Part shown: in pieces, positions 1 to 6,172 of the stretch
How positions within the stretch are numbered: position 1 is the stretch's first letter
Layout of the letters: the number at the start of each line of letters is the position of its first letter
Source of the DNA: CAYTAP01 sp964435775
GTDB taxonomy: Bacteria; Planctomycetota; Phycisphaerae; Tepidisphaerales; Tepidisphaeraceae
Direction of reading: 5' to 3'
Assembly (NCBI GenBank): GCA_964435775.1
Contig: CAYTAP010000168.1
Location: forward strand, 1-6,201
Length of the DNA: 6,201 nucleotides
The notes under the pieces: model-generated
The model's input: the letters and a program-made list of their open reading frames with translations, nothing else
What the model was told of the DNA's origin: nothing
The model's database searches: none
Made by a program: the position numbers and the translations under genes

Positions 1-1
1 G

Positions 2-1879
2 CCCAAGGGGCTGTATCACTATTCCCTCACCATGAACAATTCGTATGACCTGAGCACCAGCCAATACGGTGTTTTGGGAATGTGGGCCTTGGCGCAAACC
101 GGATTTGATATTCCCCGTGTTTATTGGGAGTGGGTGGACGCCATCTGGAAGCAAAAACAGCGCCACGATGGCGGCTGGGCCTACAATGACGGCTCCAAGG
201 AATCAACCGCCTCCATGACCGCCGCCGGCATCGCCACGCTCTTCATCACGCAGGATTACCTTTACGCCAATGCAGGCATCAATTGCCAGGGCAACATCTC
301 CAGTCCGGCCATCGAAAAGGGCCTTGAGTGGATGAGTAAAAACTTCAAGAAGGTCAACGGTGGCTATACCTGGTACGGGATCGAGCGCATCGGGGTCGCC
401 AGCGGCTACAAGTACTTCGGCACGACCAACTGGTACCAGGAAGGCGCCAACATCTTTGTGCGCAGCCAGAGCAAAGCGGGTTCGTGGGACTCGCATGGCC
501 CCATCCCCGGCACATCCTTTGGCCTTTTGTTTCTCGTGCGCGGCCGCGCCCCGGTGGTGATGAACAAGCTTCAGTACACGGTTCAGCCGAAGGAGAAGTC
601 GGGGAAGGTCGAGGAGGGTCACTGGAATGAGCGTCCCCGTGACGCGGCGAACGTGACGAAGTACATCGCGTTGAACCTCGAGAAGGATTTGAACTGGCAG
701 ATCGTGAACCTGAAGGTGGATGTGGAGGAGCTTCATGACGCCCCGATCTTGTACATCAGCGGCAACCAGGCATTGAACTTCAGCGAGGCCGAGGAGGCGA
801 AGCTCAAGCAGTTTATGGACCAGGGGGGCTTGATCTTCGGGAACGCCGACTGTGGCGCCAGCGGGGGCCGCGCGTTCACACAGTCGTTCGTGAAGCTGGG
901 TCAGAAGCTTTATCCGTATGAGTTTCGGGAATTGCCGGCGGACCACGCGATCTACACCCGCGAGCAGTACCCCCGGGACAAGTGGCGGAACAAGCCGAGC
1001 GTGCTGGGGTTGAGCAACGGGGTTCGGGAGCTGATGCTGCTGGTCCCGACGGCCGACCCGGCGCGTCAGTGGCAGTTGCAGATGTCGGGCAAGGGACGGG
1101 ATGAGCTGTTCCAGTTGATGGCGAACATCTTTTTGTACGCGGTGGACAAGAGCAACCTTCGCTTCAAGGGTCAGACCTACACGGTGAAGGCGGATCCGAA
1201 GATCAAGGCGACGAGCACGCTGAAGCTGGCTCGGATTCAGTATGCGTTGAACTGGAACCCCGAGCCGGGCGGTTGGACGCGTCTGGCGGCGATTCTGCAC
1301 AATCAGGACAAGATTGATCTGGTGGTGGATCCGGTGCAACTGGGTCAGGGGAAGCTGGCCGGTCACCAGGTGGCGCATCTGACGGGGACGACGAAGTTCA
1401 CGTTCACGGAAGCCGAGCGGAATGAGTTGAAGCAGTTCGTGGAGGGGGGCGGGACCTTGATCGTGGATGCGGCGGGAGGCTCGACGGACTTTGTACACTC
1501 GGCCGAGCAGATGCTGTCGCAGACGTTCCCGGAGCACGCCGCGGAGTTGTCTCAGGCGATCAAGCAGGACAGCGCGGTGTACACTCGGACGGGTCCGATG
1601 GACATAGGGTACCGGTCCTTTGCGCGGACGGCGTTGTCGGGATCGATGACGGTGGGTCGTTTGCGAGGGATGACGTTTGGGAACCGGTTGGGGGTGATCT
1701 TCAGCCGGGAGGATTTGAGCACGGGTTTGGTGGGTGAGCCGGTGGACGGTGTGATGGGATACGATCCGGCGACGGCGACGCGGTTGATGGAGAACATCCT
1801 GCTGTATGTGCAAAACCCCAACGCGGCGCCGGCGGTAAAACCAGCGGCCGGAGCGGCGGCAAAGCCAGCGGCCAAATAG
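2..1879 (+). CDS. Squalene-cyclase-like repeat protein with two DUF4159 domains (5'-truncated)
   Basis: The frame is open to the window edge: the ten codons before the ATG at 32 read PKGLYHYSLT and run smoothly into the domain, so the real start lies upstream and 32 is an internal Met. Numbering is from that Met (615 residues visible). Residues 1 to about 172 are the end of an alpha/alpha-toroid prenyltransferase/squalene-oxidase-like region, with QW-like repeats (DGGWAYNDGS at 46-55, GSWDSHGPIPGTSFGLLFL at 150-168). Two tandem DUF4159 domains follow, at about 200-375 and 397-592. They align with each other (SEAEEAKLKQF..GG at 251-266; TEAERNELKQF..GGG at 459-474; each ending in a NI[FL]LY segment). 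The last 20 residues are an Ala/Pro/Lys tail. From family knowledge, DUF4159 has a glutamine-amidotransferase-like fold and often sits near MoxR/BatA-type genes in planctomycetes. The biochemical role is unknown, and no cyclase DXDD motif is visible in this part. Confidence is high for the CDS and domains, low for function. Confidence 0.9.
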   Translation, partial: PKGLYHYSLTMNNSYDLSTSQYGVLGMWALAQTGFDIPRVYWEWVDAIWKQKQRHDGGWAYNDGSKESTASMTAAGIATLFITQDYLYANAGINCQGNISSPAIEKGLEWMSKNFKKVNGGYTWYGIERIGVASGYKYFGTTNWYQEGANIFVRSQSKAGSWDSHGPIPGTSFGLLFLVRGRAPVVMNKLQYTVQPKEKSGKVEEGHWNERPRDAANVTKYIALNLEKDLNWQIVNLKVDVEELHDAPILYISGNQALNFSEAEEAKLKQFMDQGGLIFGNADCGASGGRAFTQSFVKLGQKLYPYEFRELPADHAIYTREQYPRDKWRNKPSVLGLSNGVRELMLLVPTADPARQWQLQMSGKGRDELFQLMANIFLYAVDKSNLRFKGQTYTVKADPKIKATSTLKLARIQYALNWNPEPGGWTRLAAILHNQDKIDLVVDPVQLGQGKLAGHQVAHLTGTTKFTFTEAERNELKQFVEGGGTLIVDAAGGSTDFVHSAEQMLSQTFPEHAAELSQAIKQDSAVYTRTGPMDIGYRSFARTALSGSMTVGRLRGMTFGNRLGVIFSREDLSTGLVGEPVDGVMGYDPATATRLMENILLYVQNPNAAPAVKPAAGAAAKPAAK

Positions 1880-1923
1880 CCATGGGTGCAACCCGGCGAG
1901 TGAAGCTCTCTTGAGATGCTCCA

Positions 1924-3024
1924 TCAGCCGTGATGCATCATGAGGTAGTATTGCAGGGTGGAGATCGAGTTGAACAGCGCGTGCATCGTAATGGGGACGT
2001 ACAGGTTTCCGGTTCGTTCGTAGGAATATCCCAGGCAGACGGAGAGAACGAAAATCGATGGCGCCATCCACGACGGGTGGACCGATGCGAAGAGCAGGGA
2101 GGTCAGGATGATGGCGATCCAGGCGGGGTAGGACGCCTGTCGTCGGGTCCTGGCCTGCGGCGCCGCGTTCGAAGGGGTTTGCGTTGCGTCGGTGGTGGGG
2201 GAGGCATCGGCCCAGTCATGTGATGCGGCCGCCACAACCTGAAACTCCGGTTTTTTTATTTCAAACGCCCGTCGAAGAAGCGTTTGAATGTGCCCGCGAA
2301 ACAGGAACTCCTCAAAAATCGGAGCGATCACGGCGGCGGCGCAAACCACAAGAACCTGCGTGATCGGTCCGGCGTGATTGAGGACCTGTAGCAGCTCGTG
2401 CGCTGTGGGCGACTTGTAGCCCGTGAGACGATAAATCACCTCGACGATCGATGAGAACCAGGTGACGATCGGCATTGCGATCAGGATGCCGATGATGCCC
2501 AGCCACACGCCTCGCGGGATATTGGACCGTTGAAAGCCCAGCGTCCGCGCCCCCCGCGGCATGAGCAGCAGATTGAGCGCGATCAGCGGGAGCAGACCCA
2601 GCACTGGTGGGGCGATGCTCAGGAACAAAATATCGCGCGAATCGACTGCCGCGGTTTCCTGCGGAGGGGGATTCTCAGGTGCGGTGACGAATCGCGTCGT
2701 GGCGGGCTGGGTGCTGACGGGGCGCGTGGGGAGGATGACCGACGGTGGATTGGCCGGTTCGACAACCACCTCCGGCCCGCGGGCGATCTGAAGGTAGCTG
2801 CCATAGAGCAGCGACACCCCAAGCCACAGCGTCCCGGCGGCAACGGTGATGTACAGGAGCGTCATGGGGGAATCGTCGGGCAACAGCCGCGACGGACCAA
2901 GCACGCTTCCACTGCGGAAGACGCCCGTGCGCACCGCCAGCACGGCGGCGATGGCGGTGAACACCAGCAATACCCAGATGAACGCCGGTGGTGCGGAGTC
3001 GGCGGCGGCAAGAACAATTGACAT
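1924..3024 (-). CDS. CPBP-family intramembrane protease (CAAX prenyl-protease-like)
   Basis: Predicted membrane-embedded glutamate protease of the CPBP (Abi/Rce1-like) family. Numbering is from the ATG at 3024 (366 residues). All family motifs are present: EEFLFRG at 238-244 (EExxxR; E238, E239, R243), FASVH at 312-316 (FxxxH) and HALFN at 348-352 (HxxxN). About eight hydrophobic segments are visible, near 13-32, 54-77, 131-154, 172-198, 221-242, 299-315, 320-335 and 340-358. A Pro/Thr-rich loop (about 80-128) separates the second and third, and a hydrophilic insert (about 253-299) follows motif 1. An in-frame GTG at 3063 would add 13 residues. I prefer the ATG because those residues are polar and precede the first membrane segment, but neither start has a strong Shine-Dalgarno sequence. 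In bacteria such proteins process peptides, act in bacteriocin self-immunity or have unknown targets. No bacteriocin or partner gene is visible here, so the substrate is unknown. The gene converges on the DUF4159 gene and diverges from trpC. Confidence 0.9.
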   Translation of the reverse strand: MSIVLAAADSAPPAFIWVLLVFTAIAAVLAVRTGVFRSGSVLGPSRLLPDDSPMTLLYITVAAGTLWLGVSLLYGSYLQIARGPEVVVEPANPPSVILPTRPVSTQPATTRFVTAPENPPPQETAAVDSRDILFLSIAPPVLGLLPLIALNLLLMPRGARTLGFQRSNIPRGVWLGIIGILIAMPIVTWFSSIVEVIYRLTGYKSPTAHELLQVLNHAGPITQVLVVCAAAVIAPIFEEFLFRGHIQTLLRRAFEIKKPEFQVVAAASHDWADASPTTDATQTPSNAAPQARTRRQASYPAWIAIILTSLLFASVHPSWMAPSIFVLSVCLGYSYERTGNLYVPITMHALFNSISTLQYYLMMHHG

Positions 3025-3067
3025 TCGATCGGTCTCGTTTAGTCTCAATGCGGCGATGTTCACTGAC

Positions 3068-3095
3068 CCATCCCAAGGATGGATCGGTGATCCGA
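3068..3095. repeat. Two overlapping inverted repeats upstream of the CPBP gene
   Basis: CCATCC (3068-3073), loop CAA, GGATGG (3077-3082) forms one perfect 6-bp stem. GGATC (3081-3085), loop GGT, GATCC (3089-3093) forms a second. A nested TCGG (3084-3087)/CCGA (3092-3095) pairing is a third option. The first two share 3081-3082, so they cannot both form fully. They lie between the -10 candidate and the CPBP start, so they could be an operator for a dimeric regulator or alternative hairpins in the mRNA leader. The stems are short and could be chance. Confidence 0.35.
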
Positions 3096-3125
3096 GCGCG
3101 GTTCAAGGTTCTCAATCGGCGGGCC

Positions 3126-3134
3126 ATTTTACCA
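3126..3134 (-). promoter_or_regulatory. Candidate extended -10 promoter for the CPBP gene
   Basis: On the minus strand this reads TGGTAAAAT, an extended -10 element (TGn plus TAAAAT, five of six matches to TATAAT). No good -35 hexamer sits 16-18 nt further upstream, which is tolerated by extended -10 promoters. Transcription would begin near 3119, leaving a leader of about 55 nt to the GTG at 3063 or about 95 nt to the ATG at 3024. The leader would contain the overlapping inverted repeats at 3068-3095. The call rests on sequence match only. Confidence 0.35.
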
Positions 3135-3253
3135 GTGACTTAGCCAGCGATGACGCTCGATATTATTGCAGCATTGTAATGTAAGTCGGGGAAATCACCT
3201 ATTCACGCGCCTATAACTGCTATCGCCGTGCCTCCAACCCGTTGAATCCGCTG

Positions 3254-3258
3254 AAGGA
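3254..3258 (+). promoter_or_regulatory. Shine-Dalgarno sequence of trpC
   Basis: AAGGA lies six nt before the ATG at 3265. This spacing supports that start, as does the N-terminal MPSILDQIIQTKRQEV, which is typical of indole-3-glycerol phosphate synthases. The 200 nt between the CPBP start and this site show no run of Trp codons and no leader-peptide/attenuator arrangement. Confidence 0.75.
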
Positions 3259-3264
3259 ACCGCT

Positions 3265-4077
3265 ATGCCGTCCATTCTTGACCAGATCATCCAGACGAAG
3301 CGACAGGAAGTGGCCGAACGCAAGGAAAAGACGCCTTTGTCGCTGCTCAAAGAGCAGATTGCCGAGCTCGGTCGGCCGCGCAATTTCTTTGATGCGGTGA
3401 CGAAAAAGAGGAATCAGACGGTTAATTTGATCGCGGAAGTCAAGAAAGCGAGCCCCAGCGCCGGTGTGATCCGTGAGGATTTTGATCCGGTCGTCATTGC
3501 CCAGGCGTATGCGGCCGGGGGGGCTGACGCGCTGAGCGTGCTCACGGATGAACATTACTTTCAAGGCCGCCTGCAGTATGTGCATGAGATCCGCGACAAG
3601 GTGAAGCTGCCGGTGCTGCGGAAGGACTTCATCATCGACCCCTATCAGGTCTACGAATCGCGGGCGGCCGGGGCTGATGCCATTTTGTTGATCGCCGAAT
3701 GTCTGGAAACCAGCGAGATGATCGACCTGCAAATTCTCGCCACGGAAATGGCGCTGACCTGCCTCATTGAAGTGCATGACATCGACAACCTGATGCGGGT
3801 GCGGGATCACGTCATTGGGTTTCCCCACAAGAGCTATTCATTGCTCGGGATCAACAACCGCGATTTGAGGACGTTCAAGACGGATTTGGGGACGACGCTG
3901 CGGATGGCGGAACTCGTGGAAGACCGCGGCGTGCTCGTCAGCGAGAGCGGCATTCACACGTCATCGGACATTCGCAAGCTCGCGGAAGCGGGTGTTCGCG
4001 CGGTGCTCGTGGGGGAGAGTTTGATGCGGCAGGATGATATCTCAGCGGCCGTACGCAAGCTGATGGGGACGGGCTGA
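3265..4077 (+). CDS. trpC: Indole-3-glycerol phosphate synthase
   Basis: Cytoplasmic TIM-barrel enzyme that converts 1-(2-carboxyphenylamino)-1-deoxyribulose 5-phosphate to indole-3-glycerol phosphate, CO2 and water, the penultimate stage of tryptophan synthesis. The 270 residues match the usual monofunctional length. Motifs appear in order: AEVKKASPSAG at 57-67 (catalytic E58 and K60), GGADALSVLTDEHYFQG at 85-101, PVLRKDFIIDPYQVYES at 116-132 (general-acid K120), LIEVHD at 167-172 (general-base E169), LLGINNRDL at 193-201 (N197), SESGI at 226-230 (S228) and VRAVLVGESLM at 244-254 (phosphate binding). Residue roles follow by alignment to the well-studied archaeal enzyme. No trpF is fused, and no other trp gene is in the window, so the pathway is scattered, at least here. 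The gene diverges from the CPBP gene and converges on the secreted-protein gene, so it is probably transcribed alone. No frameshift or missing residue is seen. Confidence 0.97.
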   Translation: MPSILDQIIQTKRQEVAERKEKTPLSLLKEQIAELGRPRNFFDAVTKKRNQTVNLIAEVKKASPSAGVIREDFDPVVIAQAYAAGGADALSVLTDEHYFQGRLQYVHEIRDKVKLPVLRKDFIIDPYQVYESRAAGADAILLIAECLETSEMIDLQILATEMALTCLIEVHDIDNLMRVRDHVIGFPHKSYSLLGINNRDLRTFKTDLGTTLRMAELVEDRGVLVSESGIHTSSDIRKLAEAGVRAVLVGESLMRQDDISAAVRKLMGTG

Positions 4078-4137
4078 ACTCGGCGCGCCGCCGTATTTGC
4101 ACCAAGGAGCCACGCACGAGGTCGTCGGAAAAGAAGA

Positions 4138-4157
4138 CCCCCTCCCTGCCCTCCCCC
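4138..4157 (-). other. G-quadruplex motif in the convergent spacer
   Basis: The plus strand carries four C-runs: CCCCC (4138-4142), CCC (4144-4146), CCC (4149-4151) and CCCCC (4153-4157). On the minus strand this is four G-tracts of at least three Gs with loops of A, CA and A, which meets the usual G3+N1-7 rule with very short loops favouring a stable parallel fold. The minus-strand transcript would come from the secreted-protein gene reading past its stop. Immediately beyond the motif (4137 down to 4129) that transcript reads TCTTCTTTT, a pyrimidine/U-rich tract. The last two tracts overlap the left arm of the adjacent hairpin, so the two structures compete. Confidence 0.6.
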
Positions 4158-4178
4158 GTTGGGTACAACGGGGGAGGG
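4149..4178. terminator. 13-bp perfect hairpin between convergent genes, candidate terminator
   Basis: CCCTCCCCCGTTG (4149-4161), tetraloop GGTA (4162-4165), CAACGGGGGAGGG (4166-4178) form a perfect 13-bp, mostly G-C stem. It lies 71 nt past the trpC stop and 50 nt past the stop of the opposing gene, where a bidirectional terminator would be expected. No U-run follows on the plus strand. On the minus strand a U-rich tract begins only after 11 more nt, so it is not a textbook intrinsic terminator. A dispersed palindromic repeat of the genome is an alternative explanation. Confidence 0.45.
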
Positions 4179-4191
4179 GGAGTATGGCGTA

Positions 4192-4215
4192 GTCGCAAGG
4201 GTGCGAGCCCGCGAC
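4192..4215 (+). other. Second hairpin with GNRA-type tetraloop
   Basis: Outer arms GTCGC (4192-4196) and GCGAC (4211-4215) pair over 5 bp. After an AA bulge (4197-4198), GGGT (4199-4202) pairs with GCCC (4207-4210; three G-C and one wobble) around a GCGA loop (4203-4206), a GNRA tetraloop on the plus-strand RNA. It lies 13 nt after the larger hairpin and 12 nt before the 3' end of the minus-strand gene. It may belong to the same spacer element. No function is assigned. Confidence 0.35.
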
Positions 4216-4227
4216 ACCTATTGCCCG

Positions 4228-6066
4228 TCACATTCCGCCTGCGTTTTCGGGCTGATCGGCGGGTTGGCCTTGTGCGCCACCACCGCCGGCGGCCTGCATG
4301 CCGGCGGAGATCAGGTTCTTGATCAGAACCGAGGGTGTGAAGGTATCGAAACGAATCGCGTCGCCGTCGGTTGCTCCGGTGAGGCCGATGGGGGGAAGAT
4401 TCGGCGGGAGTTGCAGGTTCATTTGCATTCCCATGCGTGCATTGGCGACGGCGGCGGCGGAACGGGCGATGTTGTCCAGCGGGATGTAGACCGCCATGAA
4501 TCGGCTGGCGGGAAGCTCCTTCTGAACCGACGCCACATGGGCGGCCTTGGCCAGGGCGGCGTTGTCATCCTTGGCCGCGGCGATCGCCTTGCTGATCGTC
4601 GCATCATCCAGGCCCATGACCGTGAGGGTCGTCTTGTCATTCACCACGCCCATGAAGGACTGAATGCCGTTGGGTCCGTAGATGAACTTCACGACTTCAT
4701 CGACTTGTGCGGCGTCCGCGTTGTTCGGATCGGTTGGGATATCCGATTTCATCTCATCGAACTGAACACCATCCACCGTTTTGGCATTGGGGACGATCGA
4801 CTGGTGGGTGGGGCTGTTGGGGTTGACCGCGAGCATGAACGCCTGCTGCGTTTCAAAAGCCTTCTTGGTGCTCTCGAGGATTTGTTTGGCGTCGCCGCGA
4901 GTGACGCCGACGGCCTGCATGAGGCTTCCCTGTGCGGGGTTGGCCGGGGCCATCATGCCGGCCGAGCCTCCCGTGATGCTGCGCAACTGCGTGTACAGGG
5001 CGTCGATGTAGTTGACCATCGTCTTGCCTTCCTCGCCCAAGTCATTGAGTTGCGCGATGAAGGGCTTGACGTCGGTGTTGAATATTTGCGTCACGAGGTC
5101 GGCGTTCTGCACCCAGCCGGCGAAGACCAGGTACTGGGCGCCGGGCAATCCATGCACGAGCGGGTCGCTGGAGCCTTTGATCTTGGCGATGCTCGTCGCC
5201 CAGGAACTGCCCGGCTTGAAGTCGGCCAGCAGCGTGGTGCCGATGCCGGTGTTGGAGAAGTTGAGGCTGAAGGCCGCTCCATCGCAGTCACTGAGGAAGC
5301 TTTCGGCGCAGTCGATCAGCTTATTGACGATGGCCTTGGTCACGGGGATGTATTTTTTTGTCTCCGGTTTTTCGTCGAGGTTTTTGTCAACTTCGGCGAT
5401 CCACTGCTCGCGGTGGCTCTGGATTTCCGGAAGCAAACTGGATCGCAGGGACGCCATGTTGCCGTAAAACACGATGTCGCGCGATTCGAGTTGCTTGGCG
5501 GTCAGGCCGGTGGGCTTGAGACCATCGGGCTTGTTGTTCAACACGTCGCGAACGTTGGTCACGGCCGCATACTTGCCCCATTCAGCGGCATAGCTGGGGC
5601 TGGGATCATCGGTGAATTGCAATGTGGTCACAGCGCCATCGGTTTTGGAGCCTTTATAGTTGCTCAAAAAGGTGGCATAGTCCGATACGGGGACGAGCAT
5701 CAGGAACGTTGGATCCTTGGCATCATCCTTTGGGAAATTGAGGACGACGAACGCCATGTCACCCGCTTCATTCAGCCCTTTGGCGATCTTCATTTGCTGC
5801 TTGAGCATCCCAAGCGGATCCTGAAACGCCGGTTGCATCTGATCGATGCCCCAATCCTTGGCCATCGCGGCGATCTTGTCGCTCACTCCGCGGAGGTTGT
5901 TCACCTTGACCACCAGTTGCGCATTGGAGGGCACCTGGTTGAGCACCTGCGCCTGCCCGGCTGAGACGACAAGCAAAACGCCGGCCGCTCCCGCGATCAA
6001 TGCGCGGCGGACGCGACGAACTTGGACAGTGCAAAAGGATGACGCGGCGAGAGTCGCTGGCTTCAT
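4228..6066 (-). CDS. Exported protein of unknown function (signal peptide, 612 residues)
   Basis: The ATG at 6066 is chosen because GGAGA (6079-6075) lies 8 nt upstream and the product then begins directly with a signal peptide. An ATG at 6096 would add ten residues but has no Shine-Dalgarno sequence. Numbering from 6066: a basic n-region with RR at 17-18 and 20-21 (VRRVRRALI), a hydrophobic core at 22-36 and a likely signal-peptidase-I site after AGQA (residue 39). The mature protein opens with VPSNAQLVVKVNNLRGVSDK, then alpha/beta-looking segments (FLMLVPVSDYATFL at 121-134; IVFYGNMASLRSSLLPEI at 198-215; GIGTTLLADFKPGSSW at 274-289; QYLVFAGWV at 311-319). C253 and C261 could form a disulfide. 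Residues from about 590 form a Gly/Gln-rich tail. No catalytic motif, lipobox or other membrane segment is seen. The opening resembles planctomycete secreted proteins sometimes placed in DUF3352, but that is memory-based and unverified. The gene appears monocistronic. Confidence is high that it is a gene; the role is unknown. Confidence 0.9.
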   Translation of the reverse strand: MKPATLAASSFCTVQVRRVRRALIAGAAGVLLVVSAGQAQVLNQVPSNAQLVVKVNNLRGVSDKIAAMAKDWGIDQMQPAFQDPLGMLKQQMKIAKGLNEAGDMAFVVLNFPKDDAKDPTFLMLVPVSDYATFLSNYKGSKTDGAVTTLQFTDDPSPSYAAEWGKYAAVTNVRDVLNNKPDGLKPTGLTAKQLESRDIVFYGNMASLRSSLLPEIQSHREQWIAEVDKNLDEKPETKKYIPVTKAIVNKLIDCAESFLSDCDGAAFSLNFSNTGIGTTLLADFKPGSSWATSIAKIKGSSDPLVHGLPGAQYLVFAGWVQNADLVTQIFNTDVKPFIAQLNDLGEEGKTMVNYIDALYTQLRSITGGSAGMMAPANPAQGSLMQAVGVTRGDAKQILESTKKAFETQQAFMLAVNPNSPTHQSIVPNAKTVDGVQFDEMKSDIPTDPNNADAAQVDEVVKFIYGPNGIQSFMGVVNDKTTLTVMGLDDATISKAIAAAKDDNAALAKAAHVASVQKELPASRFMAVYIPLDNIARSAAAVANARMGMQMNLQLPPNLPPIGLTGATDGDAIRFDTFTPSVLIKNLISAGMQAAGGGGAQGQPADQPENAGGM

Positions 6067-6074
6067 ATGAAAAG

Positions 6075-6079
6075 TCTCC
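6075..6079 (-). promoter_or_regulatory. Shine-Dalgarno sequence deciding the start of the exported protein
   Basis: The minus strand reads GGAGA, then 8 nt, then the ATG at 6066. The alternative ATG at 6096 is preceded by a sequence with no purine-rich match. This site therefore favours the shorter 612-residue product, in which the signal peptide starts at the N-terminus. Confidence 0.7.
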
Positions 6080-6144
6080 GTGGGTTGAAGGCTCATGAGG
6101 TCAATGTGACGATCAACGATGTTCGTATCCAGTGTACAAGACGG

Positions 6145-6172
6145 ATTTTAGCGAACTGTACCCGTTTGGGAA
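6145..6172 (-). promoter_or_regulatory. Candidate sigma-70-type promoter for the exported-protein gene
   Basis: On the minus strand, TTCCCA (6172-6167; four of six matches to TTGACA) and TAAAAT (6150-6145; five of six to TATAAT) are 16 nt apart. Transcription would start near 6138, giving a leader of about 70 nt to the ATG at 6066. The match is reasonable but unproven, because planctomycete promoter consensus sequences are poorly defined. Confidence 0.4.

Noticed and set aside
1884..1920. Small hairpins between the DUF4159 and CPBP stop codons (GGGT/ACCC at 1884-1894; bulged stem at 1904-1920)
   Set aside because: The stems are 4 and about 6 bp, one with a bulge, and no U-run follows on either strand. 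They are too weak to call a bidirectional terminator.
203..2071. Minus-strand open frame of 622 codons opposite the DUF4159 gene
   Set aside because: It is rich in Arg, His, Pro and Leu with no recognisable domain, overlaps a gene with clear domain homology, and runs into the CPBP gene. It is a by-product of G/C-ending codons on the other strand.
2530..3021. Plus-strand open frame opposite the CPBP gene
   Set aside because: It is extremely rich in Arg, Gly and Gln and lies over the membrane-segment codons of a gene with complete family motifs.
1924..3063. CPBP gene next to other genes as a bacteriocin or phage-defence (Abi) locus
   Set aside because: No small precursor peptide, ABC exporter, nuclease or toxin-like gene is present. 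The neighbours are housekeeping or unknown genes on other strands.
3150..3180. Possible trpC promoter (ATGACG, 19-nt spacer, TGTAAT), with TATTAT at 3161 and TATAAC at 3212 as other -10 candidates
   Set aside because: Several AT-rich hexamers compete and none has a well-spaced good -35. The true trpC promoter probably lies in 3120-3230 but cannot be chosen from sequence alone.
4159..5964. Plus-strand open frame of 601 codons opposite the exported-protein gene
   Set aside because: It starts inside the hairpin and is dominated by Gly, Val, His and Arg without a domain. The opposing frame has a Shine-Dalgarno sequence, signal peptide and balanced composition, so this is an antisense shadow.
6096..6096. 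Upstream ATG as the start of the exported protein
   Set aside because: It has no Shine-Dalgarno sequence and adds ten polar residues before a well-formed signal peptide, whereas the ATG at 6066 has GGAGA at good spacing.
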